A stretch of 64,000 nucleotides of DNA, taken from assembly GCA_031277615.1 (NCBI GenBank), contig JAITMC010000023.1:206520-270519 (forward strand). Direction: 5' to 3'. Source of the stretch: Chryseobacterium sp. (GTDB lineage: Bacteria; Bacteroidota; Bacteroidia; Flavobacteriales; Weeksellaceae). The position numbers and the translations under genes were made by a program. The stretch's first letter is position 1; each line of letters opens with the position of its first letter. The notes beneath the pieces were generated by a model, which saw only the letters and a list, made by a program, of their open reading frames with translations, had not been told where the DNA came from and did not search any database. Shown here one piece after another: positions 54,135 to 63,445 of the stretch.

Positions 54135-56900
54135 ATGAAAAGAATATTGACATACTTTACAACAATCTTTACAATTTTGGGAATAAATGAGATATATGCT
54201 CAAAATAATTTCAATCCTGAGCCCACCTCATCTTCTATTGAAAGCTATATAAAATATGAGGCTTCTACTGCCTTAGGAGTTCCATCTGTAGATATTCCGT
54301 TATACAAATTAGAATCAGACGATAAAAGATTTCCGATAACACTTTCTTTATCGTATCATCTTTATAACTCCCGTAGTGTGATGGCTCCTACTGAAGTAGG
54401 ATTAGGGTGGACGTTATTTAAAGGGGCAATTATATCAAAAGAAAGCAATTCGAAAAATAATGAGTACACTGAAATAAATGATTTAACAAAGCAGAATTCA
54501 GATCGTTTTTATTATAATATTCCAGGATATAGCGGAATGTTTCAGATATATAAAGATACTGCAACAAATGAATTAAAATTATTTGATCTGTCTGCAAGTA
54601 AACTAAGGATTGAGTTTATCCGTGATCAGACAAGTTCTAAACTAATTATTAATTCATTCAAAATTACTGATGATAAAGGCTTGATATATAATTTCAACAA
54701 CTATAATATTACAGCTTTTCAAAATCATTATTTACAGGATTATAAAAACCAAAGAACATCTTATCTGCCTACAACTATTACTGATGCTAATAACAGAACA
54801 TTAGTTACATACTCTTATGATCTGAAGACTAAAACAACTTTTAATCCGTATGGTTCAATAGCAATTAAATATAAAATTAATAAGCTTAATACCATTACAA
54901 CATCAAAAGGGAAACTGAAATTTGAATATGATTACAATGAGGCTGCAGATAACGGAAATAAAAATAAAGAATATTATACGATCAACAATATCTCATTATT
55001 TAGTAAGTCAGATAAGTTAATTTCAAGAATTTCTTTAGATATTGATAATATAGGATTGAAATCATTGAAAAAGTTTGATTCAAACAGTCTTCAGGTTGAA
55101 AATACATGGTTTAAATATGGAAATGGTTCTGAAACAGAATATGGATATATTGATGATAATGGTTCTCATTTCGGAGTTCAACCATGTTCAAATGGAACTG
55201 AATATATAAATCCTCAAGAGTATGTTTATAAGGTTCTTACTGAAATTCACTTTCCAACAGGAGGCAGAGTGGAATATGCGTATGAAGCCAATGAAGAATT
55301 TATGGATTATTCTAACAAAGATTATGAAAATGCCGATTCGTATTCAGACCCATTTAATCAGTACTACGGAATTAAGGATAATATTGTATTTGATACTAAT
55401 ATTACAAGAGAATATTCATTTGTAGTTCATGGAAATACTGGCAGATATCCGGTAATTATTAAAAGAGGGTTTGAAGAAGGAGTTGATTATGGCTTTACTA
55501 ATCATGGGCAGCCCATTCCGTTTACCTTCTCTGTCTTAAATTCAAATAATACTGTAATGAGTACTGATGATACAAATTCCTGTACAAGTACTTCTTCTAG
55601 TAAATTCTACAAACTAGCACCGGGTACTTACAAGATCAAAATTAATTCTTGGGGAGGAAGCGGAGATTTTAATATTGTTGGATTAAAATCAGTACCTAAA
55701 CCTTATAAAAATTTTCATCCTGTATATTATGGGGCAAGAGTAAAGCGAATCACGTATTATGAGGGATCAACTATCCTAAAACAAAAGAAATATGAATACA
55801 ATTCTTTCACAGATCCTATTTCTTCTACAGGGGTCTTAATCGATGATCCGGTTTATCCATACGTCCTGTACAAAAATGTAAGGGAAACTGAGATTTCGGG
55901 TAACCAAACCAATGGATATACGGACTATTATTATAAAACTCCTTACGAATACTTTGTTGGTGGGAATTATAATATATTGTATTTTAATCTGGTTTCACAC
56001 GGTATTTTAACTTCCAAAAAAATTTATAATTCACAAAACCAATTACTAAATGCTACAGAATACATTAACAATTTTACAGAAATACCTAATGCACAGCCTC
56101 AAATAAGTGGTTATCATCAATATATCCCGGCGTACATTTCATCAAAAAAAGAAATAAATACAGTCAGACGTGGTAATTCCGATTTTATTACTACAAAAGA
56201 AACCAATTTTAGTCTGGATAATTTTCAGGAAGTTTATTCAAAGATAACTTCTCATAACGGAGATACTCAGGAAACAATTACAAAATACGCTCAGGACCTT
56301 TCAGATACCAGACTGATTAATGCAAATATGATTTCAATACCATTGGAAACCGTAATAAAAGATAATGGTAATATTCTATCCATTGATAAAACAATTTTTG
56401 GTAATACCACGAATTTCTATCCATCTGCGGTTGAAAATAAAGATTTAGCACAAAATCCTGAAGTACAAGCGACTTTTGATATCTATGATGATAAAGGTAA
56501 TCTGATTCAGGTAACCAATAAAGCGGGAATTAGTACGACAACCATCTGGGGGTATTATCAGACGTTGCCTATTGCACAGATTGTTGGTGCTAAGTATAAT
56601 GATATTTCTGCTTTGCCTGTTATTACAGCAGCTATAGCTGCATCCAATGCAGATGCAGATAATAGTTCAAATGAAGCTGCCCTCTTAACTGCCTTAGAAA
56701 ATCTTCAAATGCACAATGATCTGAAACAGTATCCTGTAACTGTATATACCTATGATCCGTTAATAGGTTTGACAAATTCGGTTTCTTCTAATGGTCTGAA
56801 AACTTCTTACAATTACGATGCTTCAGGGCGACTTATTACAGTGAAGGACGGTAACGGAAAAGTACTTAAGGAAAACCAGTATAATTACAAACACTACTAA
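54135..56900 (+). CDS. RHS-associated secreted protein (first of pair)
   Basis: 921-residue exported protein with signal peptide ending NEIYAQ. A large beta-rich body resembles the N-terminal part of Bacteroidota RHS/YD-repeat proteins (VPLYKLESDDKRFPITLSLSYH, LGWTLFKGAIIS, 'GGRVEYAYEANEEF'); the C-terminal end has YD repeats (TSYNYDASGRLITVKDGNGK). It probably forms part of the shell with the next gene, which starts 2 nt after its stop. Function as toxin cage partner is inferred. Confidence 0.78.
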   Translation: MKRILTYFTTIFTILGINEIYAQNNFNPEPTSSSIESYIKYEASTALGVPSVDIPLYKLESDDKRFPITLSLSYHLYNSRSVMAPTEVGLGWTLFKGAIISKESNSKNNEYTEINDLTKQNSDRFYYNIPGYSGMFQIYKDTATNELKLFDLSASKLRIEFIRDQTSSKLIINSFKITDDKGLIYNFNNYNITAFQNHYLQDYKNQRTSYLPTTITDANNRTLVTYSYDLKTKTTFNPYGSIAIKYKINKLNTITTSKGKLKFEYDYNEAADNGNKNKEYYTINNISLFSKSDKLISRISLDIDNIGLKSLKKFDSNSLQVENTWFKYGNGSETEYGYIDDNGSHFGVQPCSNGTEYINPQEYVYKVLTEIHFPTGGRVEYAYEANEEFMDYSNKDYENADSYSDPFNQYYGIKDNIVFDTNITREYSFVVHGNTGRYPVIIKRGFEEGVDYGFTNHGQPIPFTFSVLNSNNTVMSTDDTNSCTSTSSSKFYKLAPGTYKIKINSWGGSGDFNIVGLKSVPKPYKNFHPVYYGARVKRITYYEGSTILKQKKYEYNSFTDPISSTGVLIDDPVYPYVLYKNVRETEISGNQTNGYTDYYYKTPYEYFVGGNYNILYFNLVSHGILTSKKIYNSQNQLLNATEYINNFTEIPNAQPQISGYHQYIPAYISSKKEINTVRRGNSDFITTKETNFSLDNFQEVYSKITSHNGDTQETITKYAQDLSDTRLINANMISIPLETVIKDNGNILSIDKTIFGNTTNFYPSAVENKDLAQNPEVQATFDIYDDKGNLIQVTNKAGISTTTIWGYYQTLPIAQIVGAKYNDISALPVITAAIAASNADADNSSNEAALLTALENLQMHNDLKQYPVTVYTYDPLIGLTNSVSSNGLKTSYNYDASGRLITVKDGNGKVLKENQYNYKHY

Positions 56901-56902
56901 AA

Positions 56903-59900
56903 ATGAAAAGAATTCTAAATATACTTATCCTGTTGTTTGCAACGGTGTTGTCGTACGCACAGGTCAATCAGTTTTCTACTGATGTAAATTATGCTTATTC
57001 CAAAGACTGCCTTAATGAAGATTGCAGCAAAAAAACGGAAGTGATTGAATATTTTGATGAGCTGGGAAGGGGCAAACAAATCATTAATATTAAAGGAAGC
57101 CCTTCAGGTAAAGATATTGTAACTCCTATAGAATATGACGGGTTTGGACGTAATCTGAAATCTTACCTTCCTATTCCGCAGAATCAAACCCAAAATGGAG
57201 CAGTCTATGAAAATCCTCATGCTAATGCTTCACAGACATATGGTGCGGATTTGTATTATTACAGTTCTACAATGGTGGAAAGCTCACCTATCGGAAAAAT
57301 TATTTCCTCAAAAAAGCCGGGAGCAGATTACCAGTCACACAACATTACTTATACCTATGAAGTGAATGCTGCCTCGGATGTGAAAATCTATACCGTACAA
57401 ACAACATGGGAAAACGGAGCAACCAGGGATGTTATTTCGGAATCTTCTTACTATACTGCCGGGCAGTTGATTAAAAATTCAACAAAAGATGAAGACGGGC
57501 TTACCACTACGCAGTTTGTGAACGGAAAAGGACAGACTATAATGGTACGTAAAGAAGCCTCTCCGAATGCAGACACTTATTATGTTTATAATAAATATAA
57601 TCAGCTTATCGCGGTGATCCCGCCTCTTGCCAGTGCACAGCCATTGAACGGAACTACTATTGATAAGCTCTGTTATCAATACAAGTACGACAGCAAAGGA
57701 AGAGTAGTAGAAAAAAAGCTGCCGGGAAAAGGTTGGGAATACCTGGTGTATGATAGAGCAGACCGGCTTGTTCTTACTCAGGATGCCAGCCTGGAACAAA
57801 AATCTCAATGGTTGCTTACTAAATACGATTTGTTTGGAAGAGTCGCCTATACAGCAATTATTTCAGGTGGAAGCAGAAGTAATATGCAGGCTCAGGCAAA
57901 TGGAAATCTTATTGTAGAAAGCAGGAATACCGCAGGTTTCACGCAGGATGGAATGCATATTCAGTATACCAACAACTATTTTCATATTCTTGAGAAAGTT
58001 CTTACCGTTAATTATTATGATACTTATCCCTCTCTTCCTCCGGATATAAGTATTCCAGAGCGGGTTTTAGGACAGAATGTTTCATTAGGCACTAAGACTT
58101 TGCCTACAGCTACTTATACCAAAAATATAGAAAATGACAGTTGGACAAAGAATTTTATCTGGTATGATACAAAAGAAAGGTCAATTGGAGTTTATTCTTT
58201 TAATCATTTAGGCGGATATACAAAAACAGAAACAGAAATTGATTTTTCAGGAGTTACACAACGTTCCGTAACAAAACACAAAAGGTTGGCCACGGACACT
58301 GAAAGAATTATTACAGAAACATTTGAATATGATACCCAAAACAGGTTGTTGGTTCATAAACATCAGGTAGACAGCAACCCAGTTGAGATTCTGTCTCAAA
58401 ATTCATACAATGAACTATCCCGTCTTACTAACAAAAAAGTAGGAGGAACTTCAGTTGCTGCTCCTTTGGAGAGTATTGATTATACTTATAACATCCGCGG
58501 ATGGCTGACTAAGATTAATGATCCCAAAAATCTGAATACTAAACTTTTCGGATATGAGCTTAAATACAACCAGGTAGAAGGACTGGAAACTCCGAATCTT
58601 GATTTTCCTGATCAGAAAGTAAAACCAAAATACAATGGAAATATTGTCGAAGTAGATTGGAAAACCAATACCATACCAGGAGATCATCTCAGAAGATACG
58701 GTTATGTATATGATGATTTAAACAGGCTTACGGCTGGATTTTATCAAAAAGATAACAATCCTTCTGCAAAAGAATATTTTGAGAGAATAGAATATGATTT
58801 AAACGGAAACATCACCCATCTGAAAAGATCAGCAAATGCATACATGGGGACAGCATTTAAGATAGATGATCTTACATATGCATATTCAGGCAACAGGCTG
58901 ACTTCGGTGACGGATTCTTCTTTAGATTATGGGGGGTATCCGGATACATCGGGAAATACAATTACCTATTATGACGAAAGCGGAAGTATAAAAAGCCATA
59001 AGGATAAGGGAATTCTTGATATTACATACAATTATCTGGATCTTCCAAATCGCATTATTTTTGATAAAACATATCTGCCAAGATTTGGAGTTGAAGGAAC
59101 TTTTAATGTAAATACCCAATATCTTTATCGCGCTGATGGAGTAAAACTTAGAAAAGTATATACCTTCGGATGGGGAAAAACCAATATCGAAACATATACA
59201 ACCACGGAATATCTGGACGGTTTTCAGTATGAAATCACAAATTCAGGCGGAAAACCAACCCAGTTTATACCTTTAAAATTTGTACCCACAGCCGAAGGCT
59301 ATTACAATTTTGAAAATAATAAGTATATTTATAACTATAATGATCATTTGGGAAATGTACGTTTGAGTTATTTTAAAAATACAAACGGCAGCGCAGAAGT
59401 TCTTGAGGAAAACAATTACTATCCTTTTGGTCTGAAGCATGAAGGGTATAATCTTTTAGATGGAAACCCAAGTTATAAATATGGTTATAACGGCCATGAG
59501 TTGCAAGCAGAAACAGGCTGGAATGATTATGGTTTTAGAAATTATATGCCGGATATTGGCAGATTCGGAGTTGTGGATCCTCTGGCAGATACAACTTTGG
59601 AACCTTATTCTTATGCCAGTAACAACCCTGTGTTCTTTATAGATTTTCTTGGACTGAAATCCTTACCTCCTAGCGATGGTGGCGGATATTCTGTCGGTCA
59701 GGTATGGACAGATGGAGAAAGTTGGTGGCAAAGAGAGAAAGAAGGATGGAAAAATACAAAAACACAGGAAAGAATTATTGATGACATAATATTAAAAGGT
59801 GGTGCTTCTTCCTTTATGAAGGAAATATCAGATGTGATACTCAATTGGGGAAAAAAAGTGGATAATATGCTAACCCAGGCATTTTTTGGCTTCAATTCAC

Positions 59901-60844
59901 TTAAATCTTTTAATAACTATCAAAGAAACCTTTCACGGTATGATGCAGCGGTTAAAAATAGCAAAGGAGCACAGGAGGTTGAAGCTTTTGAAGAGTTCTT
60001 ATTTCTGGAACTTCCTGCTTCTTTTGCCGGTGAAGGACTGATTGTAGCAGGATGGAGGGCTGCCAATCTTTCAAGATTTGTATGCAGACCATTAAACACA
60101 TTAAGTAAAGGATTGATAAAAATCTGTTTTACAGAAGGTACTCTCGTTGCCGCAGAAAAAGGTCATAAAAAGATTGAAGATATTAAAGAAGACGATCTGG
60201 TTTGGAGTTACAATGAAGAAACAGGCAAAAAAGAACTGAAAAAAGTAATAGCATTATCCCGCAACACTTCTTCTTCCTTAGTGAAAATTTCCGTAAACGG
60301 AACATATATTACCTGTACACCGGAACACCCGTTCTACGTCAACGGAAGCTGGATAGAAGCCAAAGATCTTACCAAAGGAATGCTTCTTACCACTTTACAT
60401 GGAAAAACTTCTCCTGTAGAATCTATTAATTTCTTGGCTGAGAAAGTAAAAGTCTATAACTTTGAAGTAGAAGGCAACCATAATTATTATGTTTCTGAGA
60501 AAGAGATATTAGTGCATAATGATTGTGGTGTGAAGGCAATTATTGAAGCGATGCCTTCCTCATTAAAAAAGTTAAATATGTGTAAAGACTTTGCCTCAGG
60601 TTTAGTGGAAAGGATGACAGAGCAAGGTATAAAAGGAGAGATCGTTACATTAAAATCATCAAGAAATATTTGGTCCGATGTTTTTAATATGAACATTAGT
60701 ACAAATGGTGATCATGTTGGTGTGAAAGTTGGAAATATGGTTTATGATAATTTATATCCTCAAGGAATCAAGTATACTGATTGGATGATGGATTTACAAG
60801 TAGGCTCACCAATAGTACAAGGGCCATTTTTAACACCTTTTTAA
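56903..60844 (+). CDS. RHS protein with HINT domain and papain-like toxin tip
   Basis: 1,313-residue exported protein. Signal peptide ends LSYAQ; DUF6443-like N-terminus; YD repeats in the middle; RHS core at about 812-918 (NDHLGNVRLSYFK, NYYPFGLKHEGYN, GYNGHELQ, RNYMPDIGRFGVVDPLAD). A HINT domain runs from Cys1075 to Asn1206 (…EGNHNYYVSEKEILVHN) and probably cuts itself. The last 107 residues are the toxin tip: Cys1227, His1271 and Asp1282 have the order of a papain-like triad (NMCKDFASGL … GDHVGVKVG … VYDNLYPQG). The HINT 3' end is repeated three times downstream. Confidence 0.85.
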   Translation: MKRILNILILLFATVLSYAQVNQFSTDVNYAYSKDCLNEDCSKKTEVIEYFDELGRGKQIINIKGSPSGKDIVTPIEYDGFGRNLKSYLPIPQNQTQNGAVYENPHANASQTYGADLYYYSSTMVESSPIGKIISSKKPGADYQSHNITYTYEVNAASDVKIYTVQTTWENGATRDVISESSYYTAGQLIKNSTKDEDGLTTTQFVNGKGQTIMVRKEASPNADTYYVYNKYNQLIAVIPPLASAQPLNGTTIDKLCYQYKYDSKGRVVEKKLPGKGWEYLVYDRADRLVLTQDASLEQKSQWLLTKYDLFGRVAYTAIISGGSRSNMQAQANGNLIVESRNTAGFTQDGMHIQYTNNYFHILEKVLTVNYYDTYPSLPPDISIPERVLGQNVSLGTKTLPTATYTKNIENDSWTKNFIWYDTKERSIGVYSFNHLGGYTKTETEIDFSGVTQRSVTKHKRLATDTERIITETFEYDTQNRLLVHKHQVDSNPVEILSQNSYNELSRLTNKKVGGTSVAAPLESIDYTYNIRGWLTKINDPKNLNTKLFGYELKYNQVEGLETPNLDFPDQKVKPKYNGNIVEVDWKTNTIPGDHLRRYGYVYDDLNRLTAGFYQKDNNPSAKEYFERIEYDLNGNITHLKRSANAYMGTAFKIDDLTYAYSGNRLTSVTDSSLDYGGYPDTSGNTITYYDESGSIKSHKDKGILDITYNYLDLPNRIIFDKTYLPRFGVEGTFNVNTQYLYRADGVKLRKVYTFGWGKTNIETYTTTEYLDGFQYEITNSGGKPTQFIPLKFVPTAEGYYNFENNKYIYNYNDHLGNVRLSYFKNTNGSAEVLEENNYYPFGLKHEGYNLLDGNPSYKYGYNGHELQAETGWNDYGFRNYMPDIGRFGVVDPLADTTLEPYSYASNNPVFFIDFLGLKSLPPSDGGGYSVGQVWTDGESWWQREKEGWKNTKTQERIIDDIILKGGASSFMKEISDVILNWGKKVDNMLTQAFFGFNSLKSFNNYQRNLSRYDAAVKNSKGAQEVEAFEEFLFLELPASFAGEGLIVAGWRAANLSRFVCRPLNTLSKGLIKICFTEGTLVAAEKGHKKIEDIKEDDLVWSYNEETGKKELKKVIALSRNTSSSLVKISVNGTYITCTPEHPFYVNGSWIEAKDLTKGMLLTTLHGKTSPVESINFLAEKVKVYNFEVEGNHNYYVSEKEILVHNDCGVKAIIEAMPSSLKKLNMCKDFASGLVERMTEQGIKGEIVTLKSSRNIWSDVFNMNISTNGDHVGVKVGNMVYDNLYPQGIKYTDWMMDLQVGSPIVQGPFLTPF
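60452..60520 (+). repeat. HINT 3'-end repeat, copy 0 (in the RHS gene)
   Basis: 69 bp that encode VYNFEVEGNHNYYVSEK plus EILVHN. The first 41 bp are identical in all four copies. Copies 1-3 open the orphan tips downstream. Confidence 0.95.
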
Positions 60845-60854
60845 ATTTTAAATT

Positions 60855-61154
60855 ATGACTATACACGAACTTTTGCCTTATATTGAACAGAGGCCTTTAA
60901 TGTATTTAAAGAACAAAGATATTTATCTTCTAGATTCATTTATTGGAGGATATTTATCCTGTCAACAAATTTATGACAAGAATTTTAATGATATAAACTT
61001 TCAGTCAAATTTTCATGAATGGTTAAGAATAAAGTTTAATTTCGAATTAGGTTTTACTTGGGCTGATTATATATCTAAAGTAAGCCAGAATGAGAATTTA
61101 AACTCAGTTGATGTATTCTTTAGAGAATATTATTTATTTAAAAAGGAAGAATAA
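60855..61154 (+). CDS. Putative immunity protein for the papain-like tip
   Basis: 99-residue cytoplasmic protein starting 10 nt after the RHS gene. 'LLPYIEQRPLMYLKNKDIYLLDSFIGGY' followed by 'FHEWLRIKF' and an aromatic C-terminus resembles small immunity proteins of polymorphic toxin loci (RPxMYL start), but I cannot name the family. A terminator follows. Confidence 0.65.
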   Translation: MTIHELLPYIEQRPLMYLKNKDIYLLDSFIGGYLSCQQIYDKNFNDINFQSNFHEWLRIKFNFELGFTWADYISKVSQNENLNSVDVFFREYYLFKKEE

Positions 61155-61164
61155 AAAATGATAG

Positions 61165-61199
61165 ATATTCCTTTACTTTTTTAGTAAAGGAATATTTTT
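61165..61199 (+). terminator. Terminator of the RHS operon
   Basis: 12-bp stem ATATTCCTTTAC / GTAAAGGAATAT and T run. It separates the RHS operon from the orphan tips. Confidence 0.85.
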
Positions 61200-61218
61200 G
61201 TTTTAAAAGAAATCAAAC

Positions 61219-61287
61219 GTCTATAACTTTGAAGTAGAAGGCAACCATAATTATTATGTCTCAGAGAAAGGGATATTGGTGCATAAT
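61219..61287 (+). repeat. HINT 3'-end repeat, copy 1
   Basis: Four differences from copy 0. It starts abruptly behind unrelated DNA with an in-frame stop just upstream, so it is not translated on its own. Confidence 0.92.
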
Positions 61288-61617
61288 ACTTGTTGGAATG
61301 AAAGATTAGCAATGTTTATGGAATATGCAGCAAATATTGAAACAAAATCTTTAACATCTCAGGAGGCAACTATCACTCATTTAGAAAATGTTTTTAAAAT
61401 GCTAGATAGAACAAGAACAGATGATAGGATACTTAAATTAATTGCAGATGATATGAGTAATGTTAAGTCTGTAGGTAAAGGAATAATAGAAATAAGTCAA
61501 AAGAATGCGGGAGATGCAACTCTTGTATATCCAAATGGAGGCTTCCAAATATTTCAAAAAGGAAAAATAGTTATTAATAAAATAAATGGGAGTTCTTACT
61601 CAATTAAAATTTATTAA
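61219..61617 (+). pseudogene. Orphan toxin tip 1
   Basis: An open frame without start codon: HINT end, then NTCWNERLAMFMEYAANIET, KSLTSQEATITHLENVFKM and an alpha/beta end. The frame is intact to 61617, but the last residues (NGSSYSIKIY) read into the immunity gene in another frame, which suggests that a deletion joined the two. It could become active only by recombining with the HINT repeat of the RHS gene. Toxin family unknown. Confidence 0.75.
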
Positions 61618-62044
61618 TAAAGAAAACTCTTTAAAAACATTTAGTGACATTTCGAATGCTTTAGACTACATGAAGTACCTTTCTAAGGTAACTTCTGATT
61701 TAAAGTATGCATCATATCATTACTTTTTACACCGATTAAAAGAAATAGAATTTAATTATACTCATTTTTCATTCGGTTTGGTAGGAAGTTATCCGAATTA
61801 TTCTGAAGATAATCTAAGTATTCGTTGTGATTTCGGAGGCTTGAGTATCATGAATAAAAAAGTAAGATATAATTGTCTGATAATTTTTAATAATGACGGA
61901 TCGTGTAAATTTTCTTTTTATCCTGAAGAACCGGCATGGAACGAAGAAAAAATATGCCCCAAAAGAGATGTTGATAAAATTATAGAATATATTCTAAATC
62001 TCAAGGTAGATAATTATGATGATATTCCATTAATAGAATCATAA
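61586..62044 (+). CDS. Immunity protein of tip 1, 5' truncated
   Basis: Frame of 152 residues. From FINKENSLKTFSDI to the end it matches the 206-residue protein at 62515 (YLTKDNTYRTFQSI … PAWNE(E/G)KICP(K/Q)(R/K)DVD(K/E)IIEYILNL … DIPLIES). The first 60-70 residues of the homolog are missing; the reading before FINK is out of family. Probably broken, though translation from the ATG at 61586 is possible. Confidence 0.65.
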   Translation: MGVLTQLKFINKENSLKTFSDISNALDYMKYLSKVTSDLKYASYHYFLHRLKEIEFNYTHFSFGLVGSYPNYSEDNLSIRCDFGGLSIMNKKVRYNCLIIFNNDGSCKFSFYPEEPAWNEEKICPKRDVDKIIEYILNLKVDNYDDIPLIES

Positions 62045-62055
62045 ATTTAATTAGA

Positions 62056-62081
62056 AGAGTAGTTTTAAGCTACTCTTTTTT
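62056..62081 (+). terminator. Terminator after immunity 1
   Basis: AGAGTAG / CTACTCT stem and T run. Confidence 0.75.
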
Positions 62082-62098
62082 ATCTTTTAAACTGGAAA

Positions 62099-62515
62099 AC
62101 TCCTCCTGTAGAATCTATTAATTTCTTGGATGAGAAAGTAAAAGTCTATAACTTTGAAGTAGAAGGCAACCATAATTATTATGTTTCTGAAAAAGAGATT
62201 TTGGTGCATAATACTTGTTGGACAGAAAGACTTGCAAAATTTATGGAATACGCTGCAAATATTGAAACTAAATCTCTGACCTCATAAGAAGCAACTATCA
62301 ATCATTTAGAAAATGTCTTTAAAGTGTTAGATAAAACCAGAACAGATGATCGGATTTTAAAATTAGTTGGAGAAACCAATGTAACTGTTAAAGATGGTAT
62401 TAAAACAATATATCAAGCTGGTAGTGCAACTGGAGGAAATTACACTAAAGTGATGCAGAATGGAGGGTTTCAGATATTTATAGACCATATATTAGTAATT
62501 AATAAATTGAAATAA
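62099..62515 (+). pseudogene. Orphan toxin tip 2 (internal stop)
   Basis: The longest copy of the HINT tail (from PPVESINFLDEKVKVYNFEV), then NTCWTERLAKFMEYAANIET, KSLTS, a stop TAA at 62285-62287, and EATINHLENVFKVLDKTRT to KLK. Tip 1 has CAG GAG where tip 2 has TAA GAA, so tip 2 is dead by two base changes. It is the same toxin type as tip 1. The stop codon overlaps the following immunity start (TAATG). Confidence 0.85.
62144..62212 (+). repeat. HINT 3'-end repeat, copy 2
   Basis: Three differences from copy 0; the match continues upstream for about 50 bp (to 62093) with one A deleted in a run. Confidence 0.92.
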
Positions 62516-63135
62516 TGCATATCGAAAATTTAAAAATGACACTGTTTAATTTATATTGCAGTACTGGCGTTAATCCTTTTTTTGAATTTCTGTATTTTCA
62601 AAATGGAAAAATTATTGCAGTCGATAAGAATGTTCATATTGAAGGTGATGAAAATGAAATAATAGTTTTTTTTGATGAAAGTTTATACTTATACCCAAAA
62701 GAAATACAATACCTAACAAAAGATAATACATACAGAACTTTTCAATCAATTGATTTTGCGCTTGAATATTTTAAGTATATTGTTAGAGCAACTAATGATA
62801 TTAGATTTGAGTTATATCATTATTTTTTATATAAATTACAAAAAAATGGAATTATAAATCTTTCGTGGGATTTTCATTATACAAATAATGAAAATATGGA
62901 AAGTATAATACTTAATCTTAGCATCTTTGATTTAATAAAAGAAAATAAAAAATTATATTTTAATATTGAAATACTATTTTTTAAAGAAAATACATGTAGG
63001 GCGAGGTTTATTCCTGAAAAACCGGCATGGAATGAAGGAAAAATATGCCCCCAAAAAGATGTAGATGAAATTATAGAGTATATCCTTAATCTAAATGTAG
63101 ATACTTATGAAGATATTCCATTAATAGAATCATAA
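62515..63135 (+). CDS. Immunity protein of tip 2
   Basis: 206-residue cytoplasmic protein whose start overlaps the stop of tip 2 by one base. Full-length member of the family whose truncated copy follows tip 1. C-terminal signature PAWNEGKICPQKDVDEIIEY … DIPLIES. No known family recognised. Intact although its toxin is broken. Confidence 0.75.
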   Translation: MHIENLKMTLFNLYCSTGVNPFFEFLYFQNGKIIAVDKNVHIEGDENEIIVFFDESLYLYPKEIQYLTKDNTYRTFQSIDFALEYFKYIVRATNDIRFELYHYFLYKLQKNGIINLSWDFHYTNNENMESIILNLSIFDLIKENKKLYFNIEILFFKENTCRARFIPEKPAWNEGKICPQKDVDEIIEYILNLNVDTYEDIPLIES

Positions 63136-63180
63136 AAATAAACAAAGAGACTGATTTTTATTCAGTCTCTTTGTTTATTT
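63136..63180 (+). terminator. Terminator with perfect 19-bp stem
   Basis: 63136-63154 pairs with 63162-63180 over 19 bp around a 7-nt loop, with T residues inside the stem end. It lies 1 nt after the immunity 2 stop. Confidence 0.85.
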
Positions 63181-63181
63181 A

Positions 63182-63420
63182 AAGGTAAAAGTCTATAACT
63201 TTGAAGTAGAAGGCAACCATAATTATTATGTTTCTGAGAAAGGGATTTTAGTCCATAACACTTGTTGGGAACAGAGAATGGCTCAGTTTTTAGAATATGC
63301 TGGGAACATTGAAACAAAATCTCTTACTGCTGCACCTGCAAAAGGTTATAATGTTAGGTACTTTGATAAAAAGGTGAATTTTTTGTAACAGATCCAGATG
63401 AATTAAAGAATCAATCCTAA
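63182..63420 (+). pseudogene. Orphan toxin tip 3 (frameshift)
   Basis: HINT end, then NTCWEQRMAQFLEYAGNIET, KSLTA as in tips 1 and 2, but a different end: APAKGYNVRYFDKK. The frame stops at 63388; one missing A in the AAAAA run near 63370 would restore GEFFVTDPDELKNQS and a stop at 63420. Short tip of about 55 residues. It shows that the pre-toxin piece is shared while the very end is exchangeable. Confidence 0.75.
63191..63259 (+). repeat. HINT 3'-end repeat, copy 3
   Basis: Four differences from copy 0; homology starts within 10 nt of the preceding terminator. Confidence 0.92.
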
Positions 63421-63445
63421 AATTATTCAAAATATCCTTAAATTT

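Noticed and set aside
60125-60520. Intein in the RHS protein
   Set aside because: No extein of usual kind follows and no C-terminal homologue of the host; the segment fits a HINT release domain of polymorphic toxins instead.
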